From positions 1 to 64,000 of the forward strand of contig CAZOBD010000004.1 in the NCBI GenBank assembly GCA_964577665.1: 64,000 nt of DNA. The letters are read 5' to 3'. Positions 1 to 8,448 of the stretch are shown here, one piece after another. The notes under the pieces were generated by a model. It ran no database searches. It had not been told where the DNA came from and worked only from the letters and a program-made list of their open reading frames with translations. This DNA comes from CAYVTD01 sp964577665. GTDB taxonomy: Bacteria; Bacteroidota; Ignavibacteria; Kapaibacteriales; UBA2268. A program made the position numbers and the translations under genes. How positions within the stretch are numbered: the stretch's first letter is position 1; each line of letters opens with the position of its first letter.

Positions 1-286
1 TTTAATTGAAAAAAGATGTCCGGCATTTTGAAGAATAAATTCACAAAAATTTATTACTGCGAGCGAAGCATTATCTGTAACATGTGCGGAGCTTTAGAAA
101 CTGCTTCGCCGCAGGCGCTCTACGCAATGACGGGAAGAATAGCCGGATTTCTTTAGTTATAGGTTTGATAAGGCATGGTCATTAGGAGAAGGAAATTCTC
201 AATTACCAACATTCCGGCTAATAAGTTATCTATTATTTCCCTCGTTCTATCAGGGATTGGACAGTGCATATCCTATTACATAAAAA
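1..286. other. Gene-free left edge with repeat remnants
   Basis: I see no credible coding region here. Positions 13-24 carry one arm of the GATGTCC palindrome family found elsewhere in the window as terminators. Positions 58-140 contain short pieces (GAGCGAAGCA, GCGAAGCAGT-like and CAATGACGGG on one strand or the other) resembling the small dispersed repeats common in many bacterial genomes. The remainder is featureless to my eye. Confidence 0.5.
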
Positions 287-320
287 AGCGCGGAGACTGA
301 TGCCGCCGCGCTAAAAAAAA
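287..320 (-). terminator. Rho-independent terminator after rplI
   Basis: A perfect 7 bp inverted repeat, AGCGCGG at 287-293 and CCGCGCT at 306-312, is flanked by A6 on the left and A8 on the right. Read on the minus strand it ends in a T tract, as expected just downstream of the rplI stop. The symmetric flanks mean it could act in both directions. Confidence 0.75.
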
Positions 321-337
321 TCTGTTTCACAAAAAGA

Positions 338-784
338 CTATTCTTCGCTGATAACCCAAATTTTCAGGGAAGCCATCACTTCCGGATGGAGTTTTATTTT
401 TACGTCGAAAACACCGAGTGATTTGATAGGCTCCTCAATAATAATGTTCCTGCGGTCAATATCAAATCCGCGCACTTCAAGTTCCTGCGCGATCATCTGA
501 CCCGTAACCGAGCCGTAAAGTTTTCCTTCCTCGCCTACTTTCATGGCAATGCTTATCTGCATTTCAGCAAGCTGTTTTGCAAGCTCTTCCGCCATGGATT
601 TTTCTTTTGCCATTTTCCTGACGTAGAGTTTCTTTTCAACTTCCAGCTTCTTCATGGCTCCGGAAGTTGCATTATATGCAAGCTCTCTCGGTATCAGGTA
701 ATTTCTTGCATAACCGCTTTTTACGGTAACTATATCGCCCATTTCTCCAAGTTTTTCGACAGGGGCTCTTAAAACTACTTTCAT
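338..784 (-). CDS. rplI: 50S ribosomal protein L9
   Basis: The 148-residue product has the full length of bacterial L9, a two-domain protein that binds 23S rRNA near the L1 stalk base. The N-terminal rRNA-binding lobe is typical (MKVVLRAPVEKLGEMGDIV, then GYARNYLIPRELA at about 24-37). A long charged helix follows at about 45-75 and the C-terminal lobe ends the protein (EGKLYGSVT near 86-94, IKSLGVFDVKIKLHPEV). An AAGGA ribosome-binding site lies upstream of the ATG. It follows rpsF by 42 bp on the same strand, so the two are probably co-transcribed and end at the terminator at 287-320. The identification is secure. Confidence 0.97.
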   Translation of the reverse strand: MKVVLRAPVEKLGEMGDIVTVKSGYARNYLIPRELAYNATSGAMKKLEVEKKLYVRKMAKEKSMAEELAKQLAEMQISIAMKVGEEGKLYGSVTGQMIAQELEVRGFDIDRRNIIIEEPIKSLGVFDVKIKLHPEVMASLKIWVISEE

Positions 785-826
785 TTCTGAAATCCTTTTA
801 TATTAATTTTTTTATTTCAATTTGAA

Positions 827-1348
827 TTATTCTGCCTTATCTGTTTCAGACTTTTCTTCTTCTTTTGTTATTTCCGTTTCTTTTTCTGGTGCTTTTTCTG
901 GTGCTTTTTCTGGTGCTTTTTCTGGTGCTTTTTCTGGTGCTGCTTTAATATTTTTATCTTTCTTGGATTTATCCTCACCTTCAGGTACTCCGAAGAGCCC
1001 TCCGTATGCCATACCGTCCGCCAGACCTTTATTTTTGCGGTATTCGAAAAGTCTGTCGGGGAGTAAAAGTGTCAGATGTCTCAAAACAGTATCTTCAAGC
1101 ACCAAAAAACGTTCGAGAATAGGAATTGTTGCGGGGGTAGAGTTAAATACGATATGGACGTAAAACCCGTTAAACTTTTTGTTAATGGGGTATGCCAGTC
1201 TCTTGCGTCCCCAGCGGTCCAGTTCGGAAATTTCTCCGCCATGGTTTTCAATGTAACCGGTCACTTTTTCTATAACAGACTCAATGTCTGTATCTTCCAG
1301 AGCCGCATTTACAATGAAAGTCGTTTCGTATCGACGGCGTAAGCTCAT
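827..1348 (-). CDS. rpsF: 30S ribosomal protein S6 with repeat-rich C-terminal tail
   Basis: Residues 1-100 match bacterial S6, which pairs with S18 on the small-subunit platform: RRYETTFIVNAALE at the start, then GRKRLAYPINKKFNGFYV and LRHLTLLLPDRLFEYRK. The family is usually 95-140 residues. This protein has 173 because of a charged tail containing five perfect APEK repeats, encoded by a 12 bp tandem repeat (about 882-941), then a Glu/Lys-rich end. The start is ATG with an AGGAG motif upstream. In most bacteria rpsF is followed by ssb and/or rpsR before rplI, but here rplI follows directly. The core assignment is secure. The tail is probably disordered and its role is unknown. Confidence 0.96.
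   Translation of the reverse strand: MSLRRRYETTFIVNAALEDTDIESVIEKVTGYIENHGGEISELDRWGRKRLAYPINKKFNGFYVHIVFNSTPATIPILERFLVLEDTVLRHLTLLLPDRLFEYRKNKGLADGMAYGGLFGVPEGEDKSKKDKNIKAAPEKAPEKAPEKAPEKAPEKETEITKEEEKSETDKAE
882..941. repeat. 12 bp x 5 tandem repeat inside rpsF
   Basis: Five essentially perfect copies of a 12 bp unit (TTTCTGGTGCTT in one phase, plus strand) encode APEK repeats on the minus strand. The unit is a multiple of three, so copy-number change by slippage would keep the frame and only alter tail length. Confidence 0.9.
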
Positions 1349-1442
1349 TATTGTACTCCTGCTTAATTATGTTGTATTAATATTACTTTTTTAACTAAAC
1401 TTTTTAGTCAAAGAACAACAAATATAAGAGTTTATTTTCAAT

Positions 1443-1688
1443 CTACAAAATTATTTTTTTGAAAATATGCTGTAATTCATACTGTCCAGAAATTATTATT
1501 TTAGATACCGGCATGATATGGCTGTTATAGGGCTTACACAGATCAGCGGCTGTCAAAGTTCCGGTTTGGTACCTTTCCAGCAGAGATGCATTTATAATAT
1601 CATCTGCAAAAGGCACGTCTGCCCCGAAACAAAAAATAAACAGCAGAAGTACTGCAGGAGGTATATATGGGAGGATTCTTTTCAGCAT
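1443..1688 (-). CDS. Possible small secreted or membrane protein
   Basis: An 81-residue open frame begins with a plausible signal or anchor segment (LPYIPPAVLLLFIFCF) followed by a short unremarkable tail. I recognise no family. There is no clear ribosome-binding site, and the frame lies alone between rpsF and the divergent histidine kinase gene. It may be a real orphan, a remnant or chance. Without homologs I give it low weight. Confidence 0.25.
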   Translation of the reverse strand: MLKRILPYIPPAVLLLFIFCFGADVPFADDIINASLLERYQTGTLTAADLCKPYNSHIMPVSKIIISGQYELQHIFKKIIL

Positions 1689-1736
1689 TGTTTTATTTAT
1701 TTATTCGTAAAATTTAACAAATTACTAAAATATTAT

Positions 1737-1744
1737 TAATTTTG
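1737..1744 (+). promoter_or_regulatory. Bacteroidota-type -7 element upstream of the hybrid kinase
   Basis: TAATTTTG matches TAnnTTTG, the -7 consensus of Bacteroidota primary sigma factor promoters. It lies about 43 bp before the ATG at 1787 and overlaps the alternative TTG start at 1742, which argues for the ATG start. I see no convincing -33 TTTG, so this remains a candidate. Confidence 0.35.
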
Positions 1745-1786
1745 AATAAAATAAATTTCAGAGAAATTTTCGATTTTAAAGATATT

Positions 1787-4700
1787 ATGAAAAAAGTACT
1801 GATAGTAGAAGACCACAGGCATACTAAAGAAATGTTCCTCAGGAAACTTGAAAATACCGGTTTTGAAGTGCAGACAGCAGAAACCGGACAGGAAGCGTTT
1901 GACAAAGCCGCCGTGTTTTATCCGGACATTATACTGCTCGATTATTATCTGCCTGATTTCAACGGCAGGGAAGTGATAAAAAAATTGAGGGAAATGAATT
2001 TACATTTTCCGTTTATTGTCATCACAGCCATTGATGAGGTTCACACTGCCGTGGAAATGATGAAAATGGGAGCATCGGATTATCTTGTCAAAGACAGACA
2101 GCTTATAGAACTTATCCCCTCTCAGATACATAAAGTATTGAAACAAAAAGCTAATGTCAGAAAGCTGAAGCACTCAGACGACTATCTTTTGGAAAGCAAC
2201 AGGCGGTTTTATGATCTTTTTCAAAATTCCATCGACCCTGTTTTTTATATTGATAAAAAGGGAGATTTCATCGAATTCAACAATGCCTTTAAAAATATTT
2301 TTGAATTTGACAACCGGGATACACTGACGCAAAGCTTCAAAACATTTTTTGAAAACGAAGATGAATTTAATCTGCTGATGGAAGACCTGCAAAACCGTCA
2401 AATTAAAAACCGTCTTGTTACCCTGAAGACCTCCTCGAATAAAAAGATTGAATGCACTTTGAACATAATTCCCCGGCAGGATTCAGGCGATGATTTTTAT
2501 GATTATCTGGTAATAGCCCATAAAAGCGAAAAGGAAGCATACCCCTACGGCAAAAGTGATCTTGATGAAAATTTTGCAAAAAGCATCATTGAAATAGCCC
2601 AATCTATCGTCTTGGTGCTCAATAAAGAAGGGAAAATTCTGCATTATAATACCTATCTGGAAGGTCTCACCGGCAAACCGCTCTCCGAAACATCAGGCAG
2701 CGACTGGTTCGATACTTTTATTGAAAAGGATAAAAGCAGAGAGCTGCGCGAGTTTTTCCATAAAACTCTGCAGGAAAACAAAGTGGAGAGCATGGTTAAC
2801 CCCATAGTTGCAAAAAACGGTGAAAAAATTGACATACAATGGTACGACCGTGTTTTGAAAAACGAAGAAGGTGAATCTGTGGGACTTTTGGCTATCGGGC
2901 ATAATATTACGGAACGCACCCGCTATGAAGAAGAATTAAACCGAAGCCGCCGCCAAATGGAAAGCGTTTTCGACGGTATTCCGGATCTTATTTTTCATCT
3001 TTCACCTGATTTTAAAGTCAGCCGAACTAATAAAGCTGCTGCCGACCTGAAACCTGATTCCGAAGGCAGGGATATTTTCGATGTATTACCGCAGCTAAAT
3101 GATATTTCGATGTTTCTGCATAATGTGCAAACAAAAAGAGAGCGGCAAAAAACAGAAATAAAATCCCAAAGCTTAAGCAGACAGCTTAAGGATAATTTCT
3201 GGGAAGTTACAGCCGTTCCCCTTATGCAAAGCGAGGGATGCGGTATAGTTCTTATATTAAGGAACATCACAGAAAGTAAATTAGCCGGGCAGACCAAAAG
3301 TCTTCTTGCTTCTATCGTAGAATCTTCGGAAGATGCAATAATCGGGCTGTCCCTTGAAGGAGAAATACTAAGCTGGAATTTAGGCGCTGAAAAAACATAC
3401 GGTTATTCACAATCGGAAATTATCGGCAGACATATTTCACTAATAGTTCCAAAAGATAGGCATACTGCCATTGAAAAAACTCTCGAAAGGGTAAAAAACA
3501 AAGAGATTATAGAGCGATATGAAGCCTACCATATCAAAAAAAACGGAGAGAGAATTTTTGTTTCACTAACTGTCTCATATTTTGAAGATGCTCAAAACAA
3601 CGCTGTAGGCGTTTCTGTTATTTCCAGAGATATAACAAAGTCTAAAAAAGCAGAAAAAGCCTTGCAGGAAAGCAAAACCCGCTTTAAAGAGCTTTACGAC
3701 AATATGAGCAGCGGAGTAATCTTTTATGAAGCTGCCCTTAACGGCGAAGATTTTATCATCAAGGATATGAATCCTGCCGCAGAGAAAATTGAAAAATTGA
3801 GTAAATCCGAGCTTATTCACAAAAGACTAAGTGAAATAGTGCCGAAAGACCTGAATAAGGGACTTTTCGACATATACAAGCAGGTTTGGCAAAGCGGCGA
3901 ACCGCAGGAGTATCTGTTTACCTTTTATCAGGATGCTGATAAAATCAGCGGTTGGCGCAAAAATTATATCTACAAGCTGCCATCAGGAGAAATCGTTTCG
4001 ATTTTTGACGATACATCCGAGAAAATTGCATCAGAAGAAGCTTTAAAAGAAAGCGAAGAGCGCTACCGCGGCTTCGTGCAGAATTTCAAGGGAATAGCAT
4101 TCCGCTGGACCGTCGATTATATACCCCTGCTTTTTCACGGTTCTGTCAAGGAAATTACAGGATACCAAGAAGAAGACTTTACCCAAAAAAGAATAAAATG
4201 GGGAGACATTATCCATCCCAAAGACATGGAATCAATCAAAGCCCAAAGTGAGCTCGTAGGTATCATGCCAAATTACGAACACGATTTCGAGTACCGCATT
4301 ATCCGTCGTGACGGCGAAACGGTATGGGTGCACGAGCACCTTCAGAATATTTGTGATGAAGACGGTAATCTCCAATACATACAGGGTACGATATATAACA
4401 TTACCGAACGGAAAAAAGCAGAATTTGACTTGAAACGCTCTCAGGAGCAGCTTCGAAATCTTGCCATGCACCTTGAAACTGCACGTGAAGAAGAGAAAAA
4501 GAGAATTGCCCTTGAAATACATGACGAACTAGGCCATGCTTTGACTGCTCTTAAGCTGGACCTGGCATGGCTGCTAAAGAAAAAATTTCTCCGAAGGGAA
4601 GCCCTTCTCGACAAGATCAGAACAATGTATGAAATAATAGAATCGACAATCCGTAAAGTGCGTTTAATCTCTACCGAACTGCGTCCCAGCGTTTTGGATC

Positions 4701-5095
4701 ATTTCGGTTTGGTAGCGGCTATTGAATGGCAGGCGAAAGAATTTCAGAAACGTACTGCATGCAGAACCCGGCTTACTATATCTCCACAGGAGATAAACGC
4801 CGACGAATACAGAAAAACAGCCCTGTTCAGGATTTTTCAGGAGATACTTACCAATGTAGCGCGTCATGCCAACGCTTCGAGGGTGGATGTCAATCTTGAA
4901 ATGAAAAACGGTACTCTGGAATTAAAAGTCAGCGACAACGGAAAAGGTATTAAACAAGAGCAGATAAAAGACGTTAAGTCTTTCGGTCTTATCGGAATGT
5001 ACGAAAGAACCAATGCCATGGGAGGACATCTGACAATTAGCGGTATCTCCGGCATCGGCACAACCGTAACAGTAAAGATTCCTATGGAGGAATAA
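1787..5095 (+). CDS. Hybrid sensor histidine kinase: receiver, multiple PAS, HisKA_3/HATPase
   Basis: The product is about 1102 residues from the ATG (an in-frame TTG at 1742 would add 15). Residues 1-120 form a receiver domain with acidic pocket VEDH, predicted phospho-Asp52 (ILLDYYLP), Thr80 and Lys102. Five or so PAS/PAC segments follow, several ending in the typical GxxxxxRDIT/NITERK-type junction. The C-terminus is a NarL-type kinase: the HisKA_3 phospho-acceptor His912 is in EIHDELGHA, followed by an N box (EILTNVARHA) and G boxes (SDNGKGI, FGLIGMYER). It should autophosphorylate on His912, with the N-terminal receiver acting as input or internal acceptor. There is no transmembrane segment, so it looks cytoplasmic. 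No response regulator with an output domain is adjacent, so the partner is encoded elsewhere. The signal sensed cannot be told. Confidence 0.9.
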   Translation: MKKVLIVEDHRHTKEMFLRKLENTGFEVQTAETGQEAFDKAAVFYPDIILLDYYLPDFNGREVIKKLREMNLHFPFIVITAIDEVHTAVEMMKMGASDYLVKDRQLIELIPSQIHKVLKQKANVRKLKHSDDYLLESNRRFYDLFQNSIDPVFYIDKKGDFIEFNNAFKNIFEFDNRDTLTQSFKTFFENEDEFNLLMEDLQNRQIKNRLVTLKTSSNKKIECTLNIIPRQDSGDDFYDYLVIAHKSEKEAYPYGKSDLDENFAKSIIEIAQSIVLVLNKEGKILHYNTYLEGLTGKPLSETSGSDWFDTFIEKDKSRELREFFHKTLQENKVESMVNPIVAKNGEKIDIQWYDRVLKNEEGESVGLLAIGHNITERTRYEEELNRSRRQMESVFDGIPDLIFHLSPDFKVSRTNKAAADLKPDSEGRDIFDVLPQLNDISMFLHNVQTKRERQKTEIKSQSLSRQLKDNFWEVTAVPLMQSEGCGIVLILRNITESKLAGQTKSLLASIVESSEDAIIGLSLEGEILSWNLGAEKTYGYSQSEIIGRHISLIVPKDRHTAIEKTLERVKNKEIIERYEAYHIKKNGERIFVSLTVSYFEDAQNNAVGVSVISRDITKSKKAEKALQESKTRFKELYDNMSSGVIFYEAALNGEDFIIKDMNPAAEKIEKLSKSELIHKRLSEIVPKDLNKGLFDIYKQVWQSGEPQEYLFTFYQDADKISGWRKNYIYKLPSGEIVSIFDDTSEKIASEEALKESEERYRGFVQNFKGIAFRWTVDYIPLLFHGSVKEITGYQEEDFTQKRIKWGDIIHPKDMESIKAQSELVGIMPNYEHDFEYRIIRRDGETVWVHEHLQNICDEDGNLQYIQGTIYNITERKKAEFDLKRSQEQLRNLAMHLETAREEEKKRIALEIHDELGHALTALKLDLAWLLKKKFLRREALLDKIRTMYEIIESTIRKVRLISTELRPSVLDHFGLVAAIEWQAKEFQKRTACRTRLTISPQEINADEYRKTALFRIFQEILTNVARHANASRVDVNLEMKNGTLELKVSDNGKGIKQEQIKDVKSFGLIGMYERTNAMGGHLTISGISGIGTTVTVKIPMEE

Positions 5096-5133
5096 AATAA
5101 AAGACAAAAAATATTTAAATAAACAGGATTTAT

Positions 5134-5553
5134 ATGACAGTAAAGCATCATTATATTGAAGTATCAACTCGGGGATTTAATGATATTGTCGATATCAGCG
5201 CCTTAGTTTTTGAAAAAGTCAAAGAAAGCAAAATAAAAAACGGTAATGTACTGGTTTTTTGCCCCGGTTCGACTTGCGGTATTACAACTATTGAATATGA
5301 ATCAGGATGTATCAGCGATTTTAAAGATTTTTTCGAGCGGAATGCACCTCAAAACATTGAATACAAGCACAATCTTCGATGGGGAGACGGTAACGGTTTC
5401 TCTCACGTCAGAGCTGCTCTGCTGAAGGCAAGCTTTGTTTTTCCTATCATTGAAAACGAACCCGTATTGGGCACTTGGCAGCAGATAGTATTAGTTGATT
5501 TCGACAACAATCCCCGAAACAGGAAAGTAATCGTTCAGATTACGGGAGAATAA
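5134..5553 (+). CDS. YjbQ family protein (UPF0047)
   Basis: This 139-residue protein matches the YjbQ/UPF0047 family along its whole length, including FCPGSTCGITTIEYE at about 44-58, the invariant HNLRWGDGNGFSHVRAAL at about 87-104 and LGTWQQIVLVDFDN near the end. Members bind metal and show weak thiamine-phosphate synthase activity in vitro. The physiological role is not settled. It starts 38 bp after the kinase gene and may share its transcript. Its stop lies only 4 bp from the end of convergent ribD. Confidence 0.92.
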   Translation: MTVKHHYIEVSTRGFNDIVDISALVFEKVKESKIKNGNVLVFCPGSTCGITTIEYESGCISDFKDFFERNAPQNIEYKHNLRWGDGNGFSHVRAALLKASFVFPIIENEPVLGTWQQIVLVDFDNNPRNRKVIVQITGE

Positions 5554-5557
5554 ACTT

Positions 5558-6664
5558 TTATTCAGAATTCTTTCTGACGGAAACTATATGGATGTCAGAG
5601 CCGCTTTGAGAAATCGCCTTAATCTCAAATGAAGGAGCTGAATCAATAGAATTGACTGACAGAGCCCGAAATGAGTGATACCCCTGTCCAAATAGTTTCG
5701 GAGCAATAAAAGTATGTAATTCATCCACAAGACCGCTTTGAGCAAAAGAGGAGAAAACTTTCGCCCCCCCTTCGACTAAAAGAGCAGACATTCCCAGACT
5801 ATTTCCTATTTTAGAAACTACGTCGTTAATTTCCAGTTTATCGGATTCATCAAGTATGCAGGGCACAAGATTAACCCCGGCAACGCTTAAGACACCTGCT
5901 TTTCTAGATGAAGCTGCTGCCTCTGAACAAAAAACATAAGTATTGCATCTGTCGAAATCACTTAGGACTTTTAAAGTAAGGGGCAGGGAAAGCTGAGTAT
6001 CAAGAATCAGCCTTTTAGGACAGTGACCTTCCACATAGCGGGTTGTCAAGCTCGGGTCATCAGATGAAACAGTCTGATTGCCAACTAGTATGGCATCAAC
6101 CGAGGCACGTAAAATATGTCCTCTGCGTCTGCTTTCTTCACCGGTAATCCATTTTGATTCACCATGTGCAGTGGCAATATTTCCGTCAATAGTCTGCCCT
6201 GTTTTCAAAATTACATAAGGAAGACCGGTAGTGATATGCTTTATGAAGAATCTGTTAATCCATCTAGATTCATCTTCCAGAACTCCTTCCACTACTTCGA
6301 TACCTGCTTCACGAAGCCTTTTGGCGCCACCTCCCTCAACTTTTGTATTAGGATCGCTCATCCCTATTACAACTTTGGAGATTTTCTTTTCAATAATTGC
6401 ATCCGTGCACGGCGGAGTCTTGCCGGTATGGTTGCAAGGTTCGAGATTGACATACAATACTGATCCTTCGAGTTCTGATTCCGGCGCTGAATTTATTGCC
6501 TCAATTTCCGCATGTGGTTTGCCGTATTCTTTGTGCCAGCCTTCGCTGATAATCTCTCCGTCCTTAACCAAAACTGCACCAACACGCGGATTAGGATTAA
6601 CCTGCCCGCTACCTTTCAGCGCCAGCTCAAGCGCTCTTTTCATCAAAAGTTCATCGTTGTTCAT
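5558..6664 (-). CDS. ribD: Riboflavin biosynthesis protein RibD (deaminase/reductase)
   Basis: This 368-residue protein has both activities needed early in riboflavin synthesis. The N-terminal cytidine-deaminase-like domain carries the zinc ligands His51 (HAEIEAI, Glu53 catalytic), Cys77 and Cys86 (PCNHTGKTPPC). The C-terminal reductase domain begins near residue 150 (LPYVILKTGQTIDGNIA) and contains an RRRGHILRASVDAILVGNQT segment and LLVEGGAKV near the end. Length and domain order are those of the family. Its ATG overlaps the stop of the upstream lipoprotein gene by 4 bp, so the two are translationally coupled. No other riboflavin genes are in the window. Confidence 0.95.
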   Translation of the reverse strand: MNNDELLMKRALELALKGSGQVNPNPRVGAVLVKDGEIISEGWHKEYGKPHAEIEAINSAPESELEGSVLYVNLEPCNHTGKTPPCTDAIIEKKISKVVIGMSDPNTKVEGGGAKRLREAGIEVVEGVLEDESRWINRFFIKHITTGLPYVILKTGQTIDGNIATAHGESKWITGEESRRRGHILRASVDAILVGNQTVSSDDPSLTTRYVEGHCPKRLILDTQLSLPLTLKVLSDFDRCNTYVFCSEAAASSRKAGVLSVAGVNLVPCILDESDKLEINDVVSKIGNSLGMSALLVEGGAKVFSSFAQSGLVDELHTFIAPKLFGQGYHSFRALSVNSIDSAPSFEIKAISQSGSDIHIVSVRKNSE

Positions 6665-7497
6665 TCTCTGTCCAGATTAATTGATTTAGTGACTGTATAA
6701 GCCTCCGGTTTGGCAGGAATAATATATACTGCAATTGCTTCGCTTATTTTTTTTCCATCGCGGTCTCTGCCGTCCCATACCAGTTCATAAGTATAAGTGT
6801 CACCAATTTTTTCGGGCTTCACAGGCATTACCATCTGCATAAAATTTTTGCCTTCCGACGAATCCCAGACCGGTGGTTTTCTAACCATTTTTGATACACC
6901 GTAAAGCTCAATTCTCAATGTTTCCGAGTCGGGTATATATTCGTTTTCTCTTTCTTTAAGCCTTGTTGCTTTCAGTGTGAATTTATATTTATCTTCCGAT
7001 ATTTTTTTGAAACCGGGTTCAAGCAAAAGAAACTCTTTATTAAAAATTTCATTTGTACTTAGTTCTGAACAATTAACTCTGAAATATCTGGGAGTTTTAT
7101 TCTCACCCCTCTCTTCAAAAATGAAATCGCAGAAGCAGCCTTCCTCACCCCAATTTTCAGGTTTTGGCATTTTTATATCGGCAGTAAATATTTCAACATT
7201 GTTTTTTGTTTCCTTTTTTATTCCGTACGATCTGACAAATCCGCTTTGCTTTGCTTTGACCGATTTTATATCTCTGCTAAAATCATAAACGATAACTATT
7301 AAATTTGAGATGGATTTATAGAAATCGTAAGATTCTTTCCCTAGGGCAGTATTTTTAACAATGTGAAAAACCAAAGAATCGCCTTTGTCGCTTACGCTTA
7401 CCTCGGGTTTGTATCTGCTGTGAAGAATGATGGCATTTTGAGATCTGCATCCTGCAATAATCATTATAACAGCAAATATAAACAGAACTATTTTCAT
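6661..7497 (-). CDS. Predicted lipoprotein of unknown function
   Basis: The 278-residue product starts with a lipoprotein signal (MKIVLFIFAVIMIIAGC, lipobox IIAGC), so it is probably anchored to a membrane facing the periplasm or outside. The rest looks beta-rich. The C-terminal part (YTYELVWDGRDRDGKKI, about 238-255) resembles the FlgD-Ig-like fold often seen in FCB secreted proteins. I do not recognise a named family. It overlaps the ribD start by 4 bp, which implies shared transcription but not a riboflavin role. Confidence 0.75.
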   Translation of the reverse strand: MKIVLFIFAVIMIIAGCRSQNAIILHSRYKPEVSVSDKGDSLVFHIVKNTALGKESYDFYKSISNLIVIVYDFSRDIKSVKAKQSGFVRSYGIKKETKNNVEIFTADIKMPKPENWGEEGCFCDFIFEERGENKTPRYFRVNCSELSTNEIFNKEFLLLEPGFKKISEDKYKFTLKATRLKERENEYIPDSETLRIELYGVSKMVRKPPVWDSSEGKNFMQMVMPVKPEKIGDTYTYELVWDGRDRDGKKISEAIAVYIIPAKPEAYTVTKSINLDRE

Positions 7498-7605
7498 TGA
7501 AAACCAAAATAAATTCTAAATTATTCTTAATTTGAAAAAGAAATTTAAGGTATTATTTTTAAAAAATAAAAATATTTTTTTTATTTAATTTTAGTAAATC
7601 TAAAA

Positions 7606-8385
7606 ATGAAAAATCTTTTAATAATAACCATCATTCTTTCTGCTTTTTCGAGCAGTTATATTCTTACTGCCCAAGGAAAAGGCTCATCAGGCGGCAGCTC
7701 ATGCTACGAATCAAGATATATAGTGCAAATGCCGACTGCGGGAGTTATCGATAAAGGTCATTTCCTTGTGTATTCAGAATATTTTTCCGGCGGCGGTTTT
7801 CTGCTTCAAATAGGCGCCGCTCCGTTCCGGGATTTTAATTTCGGAATAAGCTTCAGCGGCACAAACTTTGTTGGAGCAGGTGAAATAGAAACTCAGAAAT
7901 ATCCGGGCATACAGATAAGCTATAGAATTATTAACGAAACTCTTTATTTTCCGGCTGTTCTGATAGGTGTAAACACTCAAGGCAGAGAAAAATATCTCTC
8001 AGAATACGAATCCTTTTTAATAATGTCTCCCGGTATCTTTCTTGCTTTGAGCAAAACTTTTAACTGGCAAATGGGAGAGTTTTCTCTTCACGGCGGTATT
8101 AATTATTCCATTGAAGGAGTTCCCTCGAGCCGTCTTCCGAATATCTATTTTGGAATTGAGCATTCTATAGGCTCTTCAATGTCATTAAATCTGGAATATA
8201 ATGCAGCATCTGCAATTATGGACGAAAGCTTAATGAAAAACAGGGGACTGCTTAATCTTGCATGGAGAATTTCAATATCGGAAGGATTTACAATAGAACT
8301 GCAGGCAGTTGACCTCCTTGAAAATCTTCAACCTGCAGGCGGCTTCAGAAGAAATATTGGTATGGAATTCATTAAAGCTTTTTGA
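7606..8385 (+). CDS. Predicted outer-membrane beta-barrel protein
   Basis: A signal peptide at residues 1-22 (ending LTAQG) is followed by many alternating hydrophobic/aromatic strands (GHFLVYSEYFSGGGFLLQIG, INETLYFPAVLIGV, WRISISEGFTIELQAVDLL). The C-terminus ends in Phe (KAF), as in many outer-membrane barrels. The 259-residue size fits a 10-12-strand barrel. The PTAGVIDKGHFLVY region recalls barrels of the YjbH or DUF-type lipid/polysaccharide-export group, but I cannot name the family. The upstream gap of 108 bp is shared with the divergent lipoprotein gene. Confidence 0.65.
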   Translation: MKNLLIITIILSAFSSSYILTAQGKGSSGGSSCYESRYIVQMPTAGVIDKGHFLVYSEYFSGGGFLLQIGAAPFRDFNFGISFSGTNFVGAGEIETQKYPGIQISYRIINETLYFPAVLIGVNTQGREKYLSEYESFLIMSPGIFLALSKTFNWQMGEFSLHGGINYSIEGVPSSRLPNIYFGIEHSIGSSMSLNLEYNAASAIMDESLMKNRGLLNLAWRISISEGFTIELQAVDLLENLQPAGGFRRNIGMEFIKAF

Positions 8386-8448
8386 ATATTACCCAAATTT
8401 CATTATCTTTTTAGCAAAGATTATTTTTAATAAACGATAAAAATTCTT

